Assembly (NCBI RefSeq): GCF_963678635.1
Contig: NC_087067.1
Coordinates: 46,488,001 to 46,552,000 of the forward strand
Direction of reading: 5' to 3'
Origin: Symsagittifera roscoffensis
Lineage: Eukaryota; Xenacoelomorpha; Acoela; Convolutidae
DNA: 64,000 bases
A model generated the notes under the pieces. That model did no database searches and was not told the origin of the DNA. It was given only the letters and a program-made list of their open reading frames with translations. The position numbers and the translations under genes were made by a program. How positions within the stretch are numbered: the first letter of the stretch is position 1; each line of letters starts with the position of its first letter. Below are positions 36,571 to 47,324 of the stretch, one piece after another.

Positions 36571-37350
36571 CGTCATCTCCATCTCGCCTCCCAAAAACGT
36601 TTTTTTTTGGGGGGGGAGGAGGATGTTAACTTACTAATAAATTCGAATTTTCACCCATTCAGAATCAAGCATTTTACATGCAGCGCTTAGAAAAATTGAA
36701 CTTAATTGCTGGGATGGAAGAAGTTATTAAATTGGTCTTTTTTGGGGGAAGGGGGAGGGGGTTGTGATTGAGGACAATACGGAGGGGGAGGGGAGATTAG
36801 TTAAACAAGTAGTGATAGAAAAAAATACAATTCTAACAAAAACGAACCAATTTTCTACATGCTATTGAAAATATCCTTACCTTTGTTTTAAAAACGATCG
36901 AAATGAAAGCAAGGCAAAAATGGACAGATGGGAATTATACGTCGAAAAAAATTAATAATTGACATAATAAGAATTTCATCAATTTTCAACAGAGTCAAAT
37001 GGGTCTTAAGATTTTTTTGAAACAGGAGCACCAGGTTTGGATCGGGTTTAAGGCAGATCATGGCTGTGTTTTCATACCTTTGATGGAAAATATGTATGAG
37101 GTATAAAGTATAAACAAGGTATAAATAAAGTGTAAATAAAGTATAATTTAATTCTTCCTTTGCAGAATCAAATTCCAAATCTCAACCTCTGTATTTTTAA
37201 TAGCTTGACAAAAACGATTAAGATTTGATTAAGAAGTTAAGATTTGGAATCTGATTTTGCACAGGAAGAAATAAGTGCCTCATCAAGTTTGTTTACGGCG
37301 AAGAAACAGCTCAAAATCCCTTTTTTCCTATTAATGCGCTACTTGTAAAG
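36571..37350. other. unrecognised DNA with G-rich patches
   Basis: No gene was seen. G-rich patches lie at about 36,600-36,625 and 36,745-36,795. Repeated GTATAAATAAA-like words lie at about 37,100-37,150. Confidence 0.3.
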
Positions 37351-37358
37351 CAAGAGGG

Positions 37359-37897
37359 GGCAGTACAGCAGTGCTGAAGTACGTCAGTGCCGAAAATCAA
37401 AACCTTGTTCAGCAGTGCCGAAAACTATTTTGAATACACTTTTTACGGGGCCTAGGAAATTATACGGCAAGCAAGTTAGACGAACGTAAGCAAACGGAAT
37501 TTAAACGATAACTCTTTATGAGTTTAGATAAGAACTGAGCCAACAACATTTTTTGTTCAGAATGAAGTTACACAAAAAACAAAAAGAGTATATCATCACA
37601 GAGCTGATCAAAAACATTACTAATGCAAGTTAATTATAAAACATTGAATCAAAAAAGAAAATTAACATTTACGAAATGCATATAATATACAACTGTGACA
37701 TTAATAACCTGATTTGTGGCTGTACAATCACTATTTTCTCAAACAAAAATTATTTTAAGTCTGTAATCAAATTTCGCGCAACTTGCAAGCAATTTATTGT
37801 GTGATTTCCAAAGTTTCCAAATAGGGTCAATTTTTGAGCCTGTTGAACACATTTTCAGTTTCGGCACTGTTGCACTTCGGCAGTGTTTAACGCCCCC
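37359..37897. mobile_element. hAT-like MITE with 8-bp target duplication
   Basis: Perfect 8-bp direct repeats CAAGAGGG flank it at 37,351-37,358 and 37,898-37,905. The ends form an imperfect inverted repeat of about 40 bp: CAGCAGTGCTGAAG then CAGTGCCGAAA on the left, and TTTCGGCACTG then CTTCGGCAGTG on the right. The interior is AT-rich and non-coding. The 8-bp duplication suggests a hAT-type transposase acting in trans. Confidence 0.8.
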
Positions 37898-37974
37898 CAA
37901 GAGGGACATCACTTTTCAAAACAGTCATTGAACATTCCTGTTTTCTTTAGTGAATCACAGAAATTTGGTACTGC

Positions 37975-38268
37975 AGCAACTCACAACAAAAAGCAACTCG
38001 CACCAAAATGCAACTCGCAAAATCTAAGGAAAGTGACAACTCGCAAATTTTAAAATTAATTTAAGTCTTTAGAATTTTGGTTTAAGGTCGCCGGATCTTT
38101 ATTTCGTATTATGTCCTACCTTCTGTTGGCAAGCTGGCAACACGGCGGTGAGGATATTGCGAGTTGTTTTTTAAAGCGAGTTGTCTTTTATTGCGAGTCT
38201 TTAATAGGAGTTGTCTTTTTGTGAGTTGTATTCTGTTGCGAGCTGTTTTTTGTTGCGAGTTATCGCAT
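37975..38268. repeat. foldback of CAACTCGCA words
   Basis: The left arm (about 37,975-38,060) has four spaced CAACTC(G/A)CA words. The right arm (about 38,154-38,268) has about seven reverse-complement words of the type TGCGAGTTGT, 15-20 bp apart. The centre of about 95 bp is not repetitive. I do not recognise the family. Confidence 0.7.
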
Positions 38269-38276
38269 TGAACACA

Positions 38277-38447
38277 TTGCTAGGCGAAACTGTGCACTGG
38301 ATAGGCGCACATTTCTGTGTCTGTAAGTTCCTGGATTCCAAAGACACGTCATTAATCATGTTGAAGTTTTTTCTGAAAAAACAAAGAAAATGAAAGAACA
38401 AAGGGAATCCGCTTACAATTTACAAAATTCACAAACTGCCAAGGTAA
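38277..38447 (-). mobile_element. diverged copy of the 28.0-kb MITE, reverse
   Basis: GAAACTGTGCACTGGATAGG then CGCACA, CTGGATTCCA, GAAAATGAAAGAACAAAGGG and GAATCCGCTTACAAT are the reverse complement of the interior of 28,010-28,211. The ends still resemble the inverted repeats. Confidence 0.7.
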
Positions 38448-38918
38448 ATAAATGGTTTTCCGAGAATAACACATAAAACCAAAAACGTTTACTACTAAAA
38501 ATGTTGAGCAATTAGCAACAAATTCAAAAGAAACTAATATGCCTTAAAGCCTTAACGAGCCTAAGTTACAAAACGGAAAAATAACCATAAAAAGAAACAA
38601 CAAGTTGTGCAGTTTAAACGGAAAATTGTGATTTTATTTGGAGCAGGGGTGATAAATTAAATTTCAAGGAAATTTTTGTATTTATTTTTTCAAAACAAAA
38701 TTTCAGTCCTACTGGCAAAATCAGCAGACCGAAGAAAAAAATCTGTCTGTTGGTTGCTCCAAAAACGTGTGATGTGAAAACCTTTTATTTAGGACCGCTA
38801 TGGTTGCTTTTTCTGGGCACAAATTTTTTCAGCTTAATTAAAAAGGTTCCAATATGGCATAGTGCTTAGCCCCATTTTATTTTTATCTGACGTAGCTCTG
38901 CTTGCATGGAAAAAGACA
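38448..38918. other. unrecognised AT-rich DNA
   Basis: I see no gene or repeat here. Confidence 0.3.
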
Positions 38919-38926
38919 TGCTCGGG

Positions 38927-39335
38927 TGGATTCAGGATTTTCTAGAGGAGGCGTTTTAAAAACTATTAAAAACTCTCATGGCTTTTTTTAGGTCAACCAA
39001 ATTTATTTTCAGGTTTTCCCAAAGCACAAAAATGGCCGTGTTTTTTTGACATATTTTTCTGAGTCGCAGGCAAAATTTTAAAAAGATAGGCCAAAAAGGG
39101 AGGTTTTTGGCAATTTTTGGAAGTTTTGACCAAAAAATCGCGTTTTTTTGGCGCGTGCTCTCTCCTCAAAATTAGGATATATTGGCGCCAAAAGCGCTTT
39201 TAAAAAGTTTTTAGGGTCTGTCACCAAAAATGGATGTCTCAAAGTAGTACAAAGGGGGGAACCTTTGGGTCGGCAGGGGTCCCCAATCCCCCGTAAATCC
39301 TTTGGGTCCCCTATACCCCTGTAAATCCACCTCTG
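38927..39335 (+). mobile_element. family B copy with 8-bp target duplication
   Basis: TGCTCGGG flanks it at 38,919-38,926 and 39,336-39,343. The left end TGGATTCAGGATTTTCTAG and right end GTAAATCCACCTCTG are inverted repeats, with the first few left bases missing. The interior follows the family B order, including GAGTCGCAGGCAAAATTTT, GGCGCGTGCTCTC and CTCAAAGTAGTACAAAG. A GGGTCCCC-like word is repeated near the right end. Confidence 0.75.
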
Positions 39336-39548
39336 TGCTCGGGTATAGTTTCTTACCGAAGTTCTCATTTTGGCATAAGAACAAAAAACTGATTTTGAAT
39401 GAATGAGAATATTTGTGACCATAATGTCAGATTGCCCAGCTCAAGTTGAGTCATGTTACCAAAGGCAAGCAACTCGTGCTCATTCAAAAGGGCAGGTTGT
39501 TTTGTTTTGATTATTCTTTTCGATTTTTTTTGTTGTTTTACGATTATT

Positions 39549-40077
39549 GTTCCGACTTTCGATACGAAAGTGACGGAATATTTGTGCTCGGGGTGGGTTT
39601 TTTTTTCTTCAGACAAATTTCGACTTTTTAACTAGCCATTTTTGACGGAATATTTTTATATCATTCGAAAGATATTGTTGTCCTGAGCTTAAGTTTGAAA
39701 AGATATTTTACCTGTGATCATTTTTCGTAAAGTTACGGGGGCTTAAAGATTGCCATTTTGGGCAATTTGGGACAATTAACGCGCGATACATTTTGCGCTA
39801 TTAACGCATAAGCGGAGAGTTAATCCGTCTTATAAATCGTTCCAAATTGGTTGAAAGAAGCTTATTTGCCATAATTGATTTGTTTCAAGGAGCGAAATCT
39901 ATCCTTTTGTACTTTATTTGGCGTGTGGGGGGATGATTTTAATAAAAAATTTCAAATTTTAGAATTTTTTTTTCATTTTGTTTGATTTCATTTAATTCTT
40001 AAATGTTATTACTGCTCGATAAACCTCGAAAGGCAGTCGGAACATTCAGGGCTTCGCCCTGATACGAGCAGTCTTGT
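39549..40077 (+). mobile_element. family A copy, best preserved
   Basis: The 5' end GTTCCGACT (39,549-39,557) is the exact inverted match of AGTCGGAAC (40,035-40,043). The latter is followed by a perfect hairpin CAGGGC-TTC-GCCCTG (40,047-40,061) and the end GATACGAGCAGTCTTGT. A second palindrome, ACTTTCG-ATA-CGAAAGT, sits at the 5' tip. Asymmetric inverted repeats plus a hairpin beyond the 3' one match the published layout of Helentron-type rolling-circle elements and their non-autonomous HINE derivatives. It has no coding sequence. Confidence 0.75.
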
Positions 40078-42726
40078 ATACTTTTCGTTCTGACAAAATA
40101 GGAGCTTTAGTAGCAATATGCGGGATAAAAATTAAGAACTCTAGTTTTTCTTTCAAAATTTTTCACAATGATCTTGCTAAAAATTGTTGATCACGCCACT
40201 GTTTTAACTTGAACTCCATTGCAACATTTTTTTAGTGCTTCAGTTTTTTTATACCCGAATTTAGCTAGAAGAGCATCACTGCTACAAAACAGTTCAAGTT
40301 GCCCATTAAACGCTTTCAATCGCATCATCACATTTTGAGATTTTGGACGGAATAGTTTAAGAAGTCGGATCTACTTACAAGGGGGGATTGTTAAGTAGAT
40401 CAAAATGGTCGATTTTTCGACCAATCAAAATGTAGCAAAATTAGAATTCACAATAGGAATCTCAGTATTAATTTACTGTATTTATTTATAGGGGTGGAGA
40501 CTCTTAAGTAGGTACTATGGGGGGAGATTGTTAATTAGATCCTAGAAGTCTTGACTTTTCAATCGAACTGCATCTCAGTATTTTTTTGCTCGAAAACGTT
40601 CAGAACCATACTTTTGTCAAAAATGATCTGCCCTCAATTGTATTTTTAAAAAAAAACATTAGAAAAATCGTAACAAACTTAGATTTCATTTTTTTTGAGG
40701 TGTTGCATAGATATTAGTTTCCCCAATTAAGAATAAAAATCAACTACTAAAGGTTTACAGCATCAATGTTTTTTTTGTAAAAGCTATTTAAAATTTTAGA
40801 AAAAACTGCTCTTCCTTATAAATGTGTTTTTATAGTGGGAGCGGGGAGTACGCCTGCTGTTCACCTAATTTAGCTGATCAAATTAAGTTTTTCACAAGTC
40901 GCATTAATTTAGTTTGCCACATGTCACATTAAAGGCGTGACTTGCTAGCCTTTAATTTGCTCTCTTTGTTACGCTACACCAAAGAAAAGAAATTTTCAAG
41001 CCATGCGTTTACTCATAGCAAGAACTCATTAGAGATTTCTTAAGCTCACGCTAGAACAAATCAAATTTCAAAACAACATACCACTTGAACATCTGTGACG
41101 TTTGCTTACGGTTTTAAGATATGCGTGTAAAAATTAAAAAAAGTGGAATATTTTGTAGAAAATAACTCAGGGAACTCAGGGAAAACCATGAACCTTTTTT
41201 CTGATTACAAAAATTGGATATTGAAAAACATCTAATGGGGTGAGGAAACGCCATCGAAGTGGAGCTTACAACGCCGGTCTAAATTATTCAGACAAAACGA
41301 TTTAAAGTGAAAAACTGAAACGCATTTTTCCCAAATTAGGTTGAAAGTAGACAAAAAGTGAATAGAACAAAGTTTGCCTAGAGTTTTATGAAAAAAATTG
41401 GCATTCAAAATTTTTACATTAAACTTGGTTTTGAAAAAAATTTAAGAGGCTAGACAAAACTACTTTAAGAAGGATATAATTTTCACTAACTTTGGTATTG
41501 GGTTGCCAAAAATGTTTGTTTTCATTGAAAAAGTTCCTGTGTTTATTAATGTTGAAACACTTTTGAAGCATTGTGTGCAAATTAGAGATTTTTTCCCCCA
41601 ATGTTTTGTTGAGCTAACACAGGCCAATTTTGTTACAGCTTAGTATGCAAATAGCTCCGTAGTTGATTAAGCAAATGCAGTTTAAAATTACACCAGTTTG
41701 AAAGAAACTTTTTGAACACTAATTAAATTGAACCATAATTATCGATCGTTTTTTAAACCCAATTTAGAAAAAAACTATTTTAACTATCTAATATGAAAAT
41801 TTTTGTCCAAATCATTTATTTCAGCACTTTTTTTTTAGTTCAATCCTCTATCTGCAAGTTATCGATAACTCGAGTGTTTTTATTTATACTACGCCAAAAA
41901 GTTCGTAATAATGATTGGAAATGGTTGAAAATTGAAATAACGTCGCTATAAGCTTTTGCACCGTCATTTTAATAAACCTCATAACCATAATAATTGATTG
42001 CAATTTTCGAAACTTGATATCTTCAATATGATATAGAAAAATTCATAATAACTTTTTTGCGCCGATGACCAAAAATTGGTCGGAAAAAACTTCCCAAACG
42101 TCAAAATTGGTCGGAAAATTGGTCGGAAAATAACCAAAATTGGTCGGAAAAAACTTCCTAAACGTCAAACTTTCTATGTTTTTCAAACTTCAAAAATTTT
42201 TGCGGCTTCTGATGATCGAATTTTCCATTTTGATTTTTAATAAAGACAGGAAATACTTTCCTCCGTTTTTTTTACATTGCAAAATAATCAGAAAAAATTT
42301 AGCATAAGCAAGAAAGCTTGATACTTTAGCCCACCTTGAAACATAAACTTTGAATAGAGAATGGCTTTGAAAACTTGATTACAAATATGAAGAAATTATA
42401 AAGAGAACACTGAAACAAATTTATGTCGCATTATCCTTCGAAAAGGCGATTTTTTATCTGACTCGTTTTCTCAATTTCTTAAGATTGAAAGTTTTATTTT
42501 TTAAAATGCTTTTAGTCCAGTAACAGAAAAACTCAATGAGGCTAAACTTGGCAGAGGAGATATTCTGCAACTAGTCGGACCTTTTGCAGCTAGAAGGCCT
42601 GATTTTTCTGAAAAAAAACCTAAATATAAAAAGTTGTTACTATTCTTAATTTCAAGAATATGGTTCAAAAATTTTCTAACACTAGTGTTGTAGAAGTCCA
42701 CAATGACATGATATTCGATCCCCATA
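40078..42726. other. unrecognised AT-rich DNA with short repeats
   Basis: No gene was seen. GGGGGGATTGTTAAGTAGATC at about 40,382 recurs in diverged form at about 40,520 and 43,812. ATTGGTCGGAAAA is repeated at about 42,072-42,155. Confidence 0.35.
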
Positions 42727-42735
42727 CAATCATAC

Positions 42736-43115
42736 GGTGACAGCTCGACTAGCATAAAGCTGGACTAGCATAAAAGTTTGAAAATAAGGAAATCATATCG
42801 ACTACCATATTTATGATAGCTTTATTTCTCAGAAACACAAAAAGAACATTGAGCAATGGAGAAACTATGCAATCAACAAAAAAATGAAATTAATTATCAC
42901 GTAAATTATGATCAGTCACACTTAGACATGTAATGGCTTGAACCGAACACTGATTACTGCGCAAATTATGAAACAAATGAGTTAAAAAACTGTGATTCAC
43001 AATTTTTTGTGAACAAGAATTTTTATTTTGACAAAAAAATATTTTTGTGGATAGATTTTTATGCTAGTCGATACCATTTTCATTTTTGAACTTTTTAGGC
43101 TAGTCGATACAACGC
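42736..43115. mobile_element. Mutator-like MITE with 9-bp target duplication
   Basis: CAATCATAC flanks it at 42,727-42,735 and 43,116-43,124. The left end GGTGACAGCTCGACTAGC is matched, inverted, by GGCTAGTCGATACAACGC on the right. The pairing runs in about 50 bp, with GACTAGCATAAAA-like words doubled in each arm. A 9-bp duplication fits Mutator-like elements. It is non-coding. Confidence 0.75.
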
Positions 43116-43124
43116 CAATCATAC

Positions 43125-44094
43125 TTATGGAGGTAAAGAATGCGATACATTTTTTATGAAGCTGGTCAAATCTCAAGTGAAGCTGACTTAGCAAGTGCTG
43201 CAGGACATATCACTGGTGGGGTATTCAATCTATCAGACATAGTCTCAATCTCCAGACAAGAGGAGCTCGGATTTGAATGGTTTTTCTTAGAGCCGTTTGA
43301 AAATTAATAAAAAGCAATTGTTCCCCATTGTCTAAAAATATGGATGCTATACGACCTATCGATGAAATGATGTGGTAATTGGACTTGAAGTACTCGCTTT
43401 AAGATGCCCTTGAGCTTCTCAGCTGGTTTTAATGAAAACGAGATAAGAAGAGAAAAAAATTGTCTTCACTAATTGAAAGCAGTGGTTAAAAACGTAACAG
43501 CTTCCCCCTTTTTACTGAAAGGTGTTTTTAATGCGCGTAAACTATATATATTGAGAACTTGTATGTTTCTGTAAACATTAGATTTAAGGCTCTCAAAATT
43601 AGAAAAAAGCGTTACATTCTTTTTTTTGTGAAGTGTGAATAAAGTATCGCATAGGGTACAGGGGTACCTGGGTGCCTTGTTTGTCTTTCACCGATTTATT
43701 TTGGCTCTGTCAGAAAATAATTTATAGGGGGTCAAAAGAAGTACCATATTAGGGCCTTCGCCCTGGTCTGAATAAACATCTTGTTAATAATTTCCCTCCT
43801 ATTGCAATGCAAGGTAACATAGGGGGGATAGTTAACAAGATCCATGATTAATTTTGTTTCCAGAGACTAGCAAAAACTAAGCTGACCTCTCAACTATTTT
43901 TTGCACAAGCTATTTTGCTTCCGCGAGCTGAAACTTCGTTAGAGATAATAGCCTTCAAATTCCTTGAAGTTGTAAAACTCGTTTAGTCGCCCTATACTAA
44001 TACAAATCTTACTGAGAAATTTTCGCGGAGTTAGTATATATGTTTTTATGAAAAAAATTTCTTTCTTAAATCATTGTAGTCAGAGCATTGTGCT
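43125..44094. other. unrecognised DNA left of the Ty3/gypsy element
   Basis: No gene was seen. This is where a 3' long terminal repeat would be expected, but I find no match to the sequence right of gag. Confidence 0.35.
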
Positions 44095-45135
44095 ACTTGT
44101 ACAAAAAATAGCTTGTTGCGTATTGCGTCTACATAAATCGTTTAGCTCCTGCTGACGTCTGGTTACATCCCTTACATAGACTTGTGGAGATGTCTTCTTT
44201 CCTTCATGCTCCGGATGAAAGAAAGTCAAAGGCAAAGCTTTTTCATGTCCAGTCAACATCATATGCGGATTAATCCCTGTGGTGGAATGTTGTAAGCTCC
44301 CATCACGTGTGGCAAATATCTATCCCAATCAGCCATGTATCGGGAACAATACATCCTCAACATCGACATCTGAGTCCGATTTTGTCTTTATACAAAGCCA
44401 TTCGTTTGGGAATGGTAAGTCTTAGAATGAGCCTGAGCTACTTGAGAATGTCTCATGAGCTACGTAGTCAGCTCTCGTACAAAACCAGTTCCACTGTCTG
44501 ATTGGAAAGTGAACAAGAATCCGTGTCTCTCTATCCATGTATTGATCAGATGATCTCAAGTCTCTTCGGCTGAGGCCGTTATGCAGGGCACGGCTTGTGC
44601 ATAATTCGTTAAGTTATTTGTCATCACTAAGACCTGATTGAACCACTGTCTGTCATACATATTTTCTGACGATTGATCTGCACCACTTCATTTAGCTATG
44701 ATTACTCGATTCACTGTAATGCGAATCACAATTTCCTAGGATCTTCCACCTGTTGGCGTTGGCATGGCAGACATGCCTTCACCCACTTCTCGCATGTCTT
44801 CTTCATTCCCGGCTACTCAAAGCGTTTCAAGATCTTCTCGTATACTTTATCGATTCCTTGATGGCCCACCTGCTCATATGACCTAAATAAGAGTTCCTTT
44901 TGATAGAGTTGCAAAACACTAACACGTTGTATTTGTATAGGACCTTGACCTCTTTTCTCCTTTTGCAAGCAACAATCCCATCGTTGTTCGGATAAAACCG
45001 TCCCTCTTTCTGCATATAGTACTGTCTCAAGATCCGGTAACTATCTTCTTCTAAATCTCCTTTGTCTGGTTCCCCAGTTTCAATCCACCTTTTCAAGCTA
45101 CTTATCATGAGGTCATTTTTCTGCGCTCTTATCAA
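44095..45135 (-). pseudogene. Ty3/gypsy integrase remnant
   Basis: From right to left it has a linker (SYRILRQYYMQKEGRFYPNN) and then the HHCC zinc-binding region in two frames: a GHM/GHQG His pair around 44,870, then EKWVKACLPCQRQQ around 44,780, where the Cys pair is visible. The D,D-35-E core (44,300-44,730) is badly scrambled and I cannot follow its three acidic residues in one frame. The C-terminal piece, MLTGHEKALPLTFFHPEHEG and YVRDVTRRQQELNDLCRRNT (44,080-44,262), fits the segment after the core in retroviral-type integrases. The element ends here. The product would act in the nucleus to insert cDNA, but this copy cannot encode it. Confidence 0.75.
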
Positions 45136-46195
45136 GTCCGAGAGTCTGTATCACGCCTTCAAGAATGTCTTCATGACCCTCAGGTGACTGTTAGCTCATC
45201 TTCCATCTTAACAAACCAAATAATTGCCAATGGCTTGTCTCTTGTTTGAACGGTTGAAGGTCAATCCTGAATTTTTCCTATTGTGGCAAAAGGCTCATCT
45301 AACGTTTCGACACCGCTATCATCTCTATAGACTTTCTCACTCGAGTACAGGTAGATATCACTATCAGGGTCTTGATACACCTCCCTGTTCAAGCCTCTTG
45401 CTCGAGTCTCCACCAGTAATGTATAGATCGCCAACTCTGACAATTCTGATCCCGTGCTCGAGTTCCTGTCCAAGTACGTGTCAACCTCAGATTTCTTGAT
45501 TTCTTCGAGGTGTCTTCGTCAGATGAGTCTGTCGTGGAGCATCTTTCCACGGCAGATTCTGATGTGCATGATCTACTCATCCATCTGAACTCCTCGGACA
45601 AAACTTTGTCCACCTGTTCTTGTTCATCTACATATCCACTTCACTCAGTGTCCGACGCCCGGAAAAAATTTTTTGCTTCTAGTTTATCGACTCGGCTTCT
45701 ATCAGACCTTGATTGGGCGCCTCGAAACCGAATGTTTTCTTCTGAGTCCCGATCTCCTGTTCTTTTTTCTTGTACGGTGTCTTTATTAAAAACGCTTTGA
45801 GGAATTGAGGATATTAGTTGCAGAACTAGTGTCCTACAATCCATTTCATTTTTTGTGCTGGCGTCTTAATGGTATTATCCGTACTTTCTCACTGAATGTC
45901 AGCAATGCCATGGCTGCTGCCCATTCAAGGTCATCTCTAGTCACTTCTCTCTCCAACAATCCACCCAGCATCCGCATCACTTCTGGTGTGACCTGCACCG
46001 TTTTGTCTAGCAATGAGAGGCTGTTCCTGTTGAACAACGTCTGACCATAACAACAGATCCAAGGACACCGGGTCGTTCTTGGATAAACTCCTAAGCTGTA
46101 CCACTTTCCCCACTGGTAATTCAGGATTTCCTGGTATAGGATGTCCTGACTTGTCCAGCCATAGCGATCTATACAAGGGAAGTGCTTAAAAAGTC
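45136..46195 (-). pseudogene. pol linker between RNase H and integrase
   Basis: Stretches such as WLDKSGHPIPGNPELPVGK (about 46,150), EVMRMLGGLLEREVTRDDLE (about 45,970) and EVYQDPDSDIYL (about 45,360) continue the pol reading in several frames. No named domain is visible. It is assigned to the element by position and strand, and by the lack of any other gene signature. Confidence 0.6.
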
Positions 46196-46425
46196 TTTTT
46201 GTCTAGAAACGAGAACCCTTACTTGATCTCTGCCTGATTGGCCTAATTCTGCTCCAATTTTTCATAAGACTCAGTTTTCTAGCTGGGGCTGTCACCATTT
46301 TGGTGCTTGTTACGCATCCTCTGCTCGATTATCATGCGGTAGCCATCGAACCTGACTATCCATCGACCAAGGTAACTATGGTCCATCGAGTACAATTTCA
46401 AGCAGGATAAGGCACGGTTGTCCAC
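46196..46425 (-). pseudogene. Ty3/gypsy RNase H, C-terminal half
   Basis: Just left of the LINE start, the minus strand reads VDNRALSCLKLYSMDHSYLG, then RWIVRFDGY. This is the typical segment after the conserved LR/TD of Ty3/gypsy RNase H. It directly continues the FKLR end found on the other side of the LINE at 50,351. Confidence 0.85.
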
Positions 46426-46518
46426 TTTTTGCTCCTAGTTTATCGACTAGTTTTTGCTCCTTGTTTTTGCTCCTATCTTATTAGCCTAATTGTTGTGATA
46501 AACTTATTAAATAGGTTC

Positions 46519-47324
46519 ATGACTGGCTCACGGGATCGACTACCCAGCTCGACATCAACTAGCTGCTGTTCTCACTGCTCATCCACAGTGAAACGGAAGG
46601 ACAAGGGTCTTCAATGTGACCGATGTGATGACTGGCTTCATCTATCCTGCAAAACAGTACCCGAGCTTTTGTACGAGCATCTTCCTTCTGTGTCTGGGAT
46701 TCTCTGGGTGTGCAGCAATTGCTTTACTACAGCAAAACAACTTCTCAAAGACAAGTCTGATCCTCATTCATTGAAATTATTTATCGAGAAAAACATGTCA
46801 GAAACCCTGAAAAATGTGGTACAATCAGGTATTTCACCAAAAAATGTCGTTACCAAACCTTTTTCTGTTCCTTATCGTCCACTCGGAGAGAATAATCCAG
46901 TCTTTGAATAGAAATTGAAGGTTATTGTTGTTAAAGAAAGCACAAATAAGTCTTCCTTAGAACGACAACTGGAAGATAAAACCAGCGTTGATAATGTCAT
47001 TAGTGACCTTGGAGTTAGTTGTCAAATTCGTGACTGTCATCGTCTTGGGAGATTCAGTGATGGCAAAAATTGAACGCTTCTAGTAACTTTTAATTCTGTT
47101 TGGGACTCACGCTTGTGTCGTAGCAGAGCCACTGAGCGGAGATACCACAAAAGCTCTGGCATTCTTATTCTTCCAGAATTGTCTGACAACGACAAAGTAA
47201 TGGAAAAGGCTCTACTTCGAAAGTGATTCGAAATGCTCAGCAATGGTCATGATAAATCACGTTTGAAAATCCGCAACCTCAAATTACATCTTGACGGCAA
47301 TATTGTTGAAGTCGAATATTGACT
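46519..47324 (+). pseudogene. LINE ORF1, PHD-finger protein, broken
   Basis: I start at the ATG at 46,519 rather than an upstream TTG, because it follows the leader repeats and gives MTGSRDRLPSSTSTS before the finger. The PHD finger runs from CSHCSS through LQCDRCDDWLHLSC to GILWVCSNC, with all eight metal ligands (C4-H-C3). A stop at 46,909-46,911 interrupts it. The reading resumes with DLGVSCQIRDCHRLGRF and LLVTFNSVWDSRLCRSRA, an RRM-like or ORF1 C-terminal region, up to about 47,324, with further stops at about 47,070 and 47,224. ORF1 proteins bind LINE RNA. The role of the PHD finger, perhaps chromatin targeting, is inferred. Confidence 0.8.

Noticed and set aside
37975..38268. CRISPR array
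   Set aside because: Repeats are about 9-15 bp, spacing is irregular, the arms are inverted, and the DNA is animal.
45224..46044. Plus-strand frames of 79-96 residues in the integrase region
   Set aside because: They are antisense shadows of the minus-strand pol remnant, Ser-rich from reversed acidic and Arg codons.
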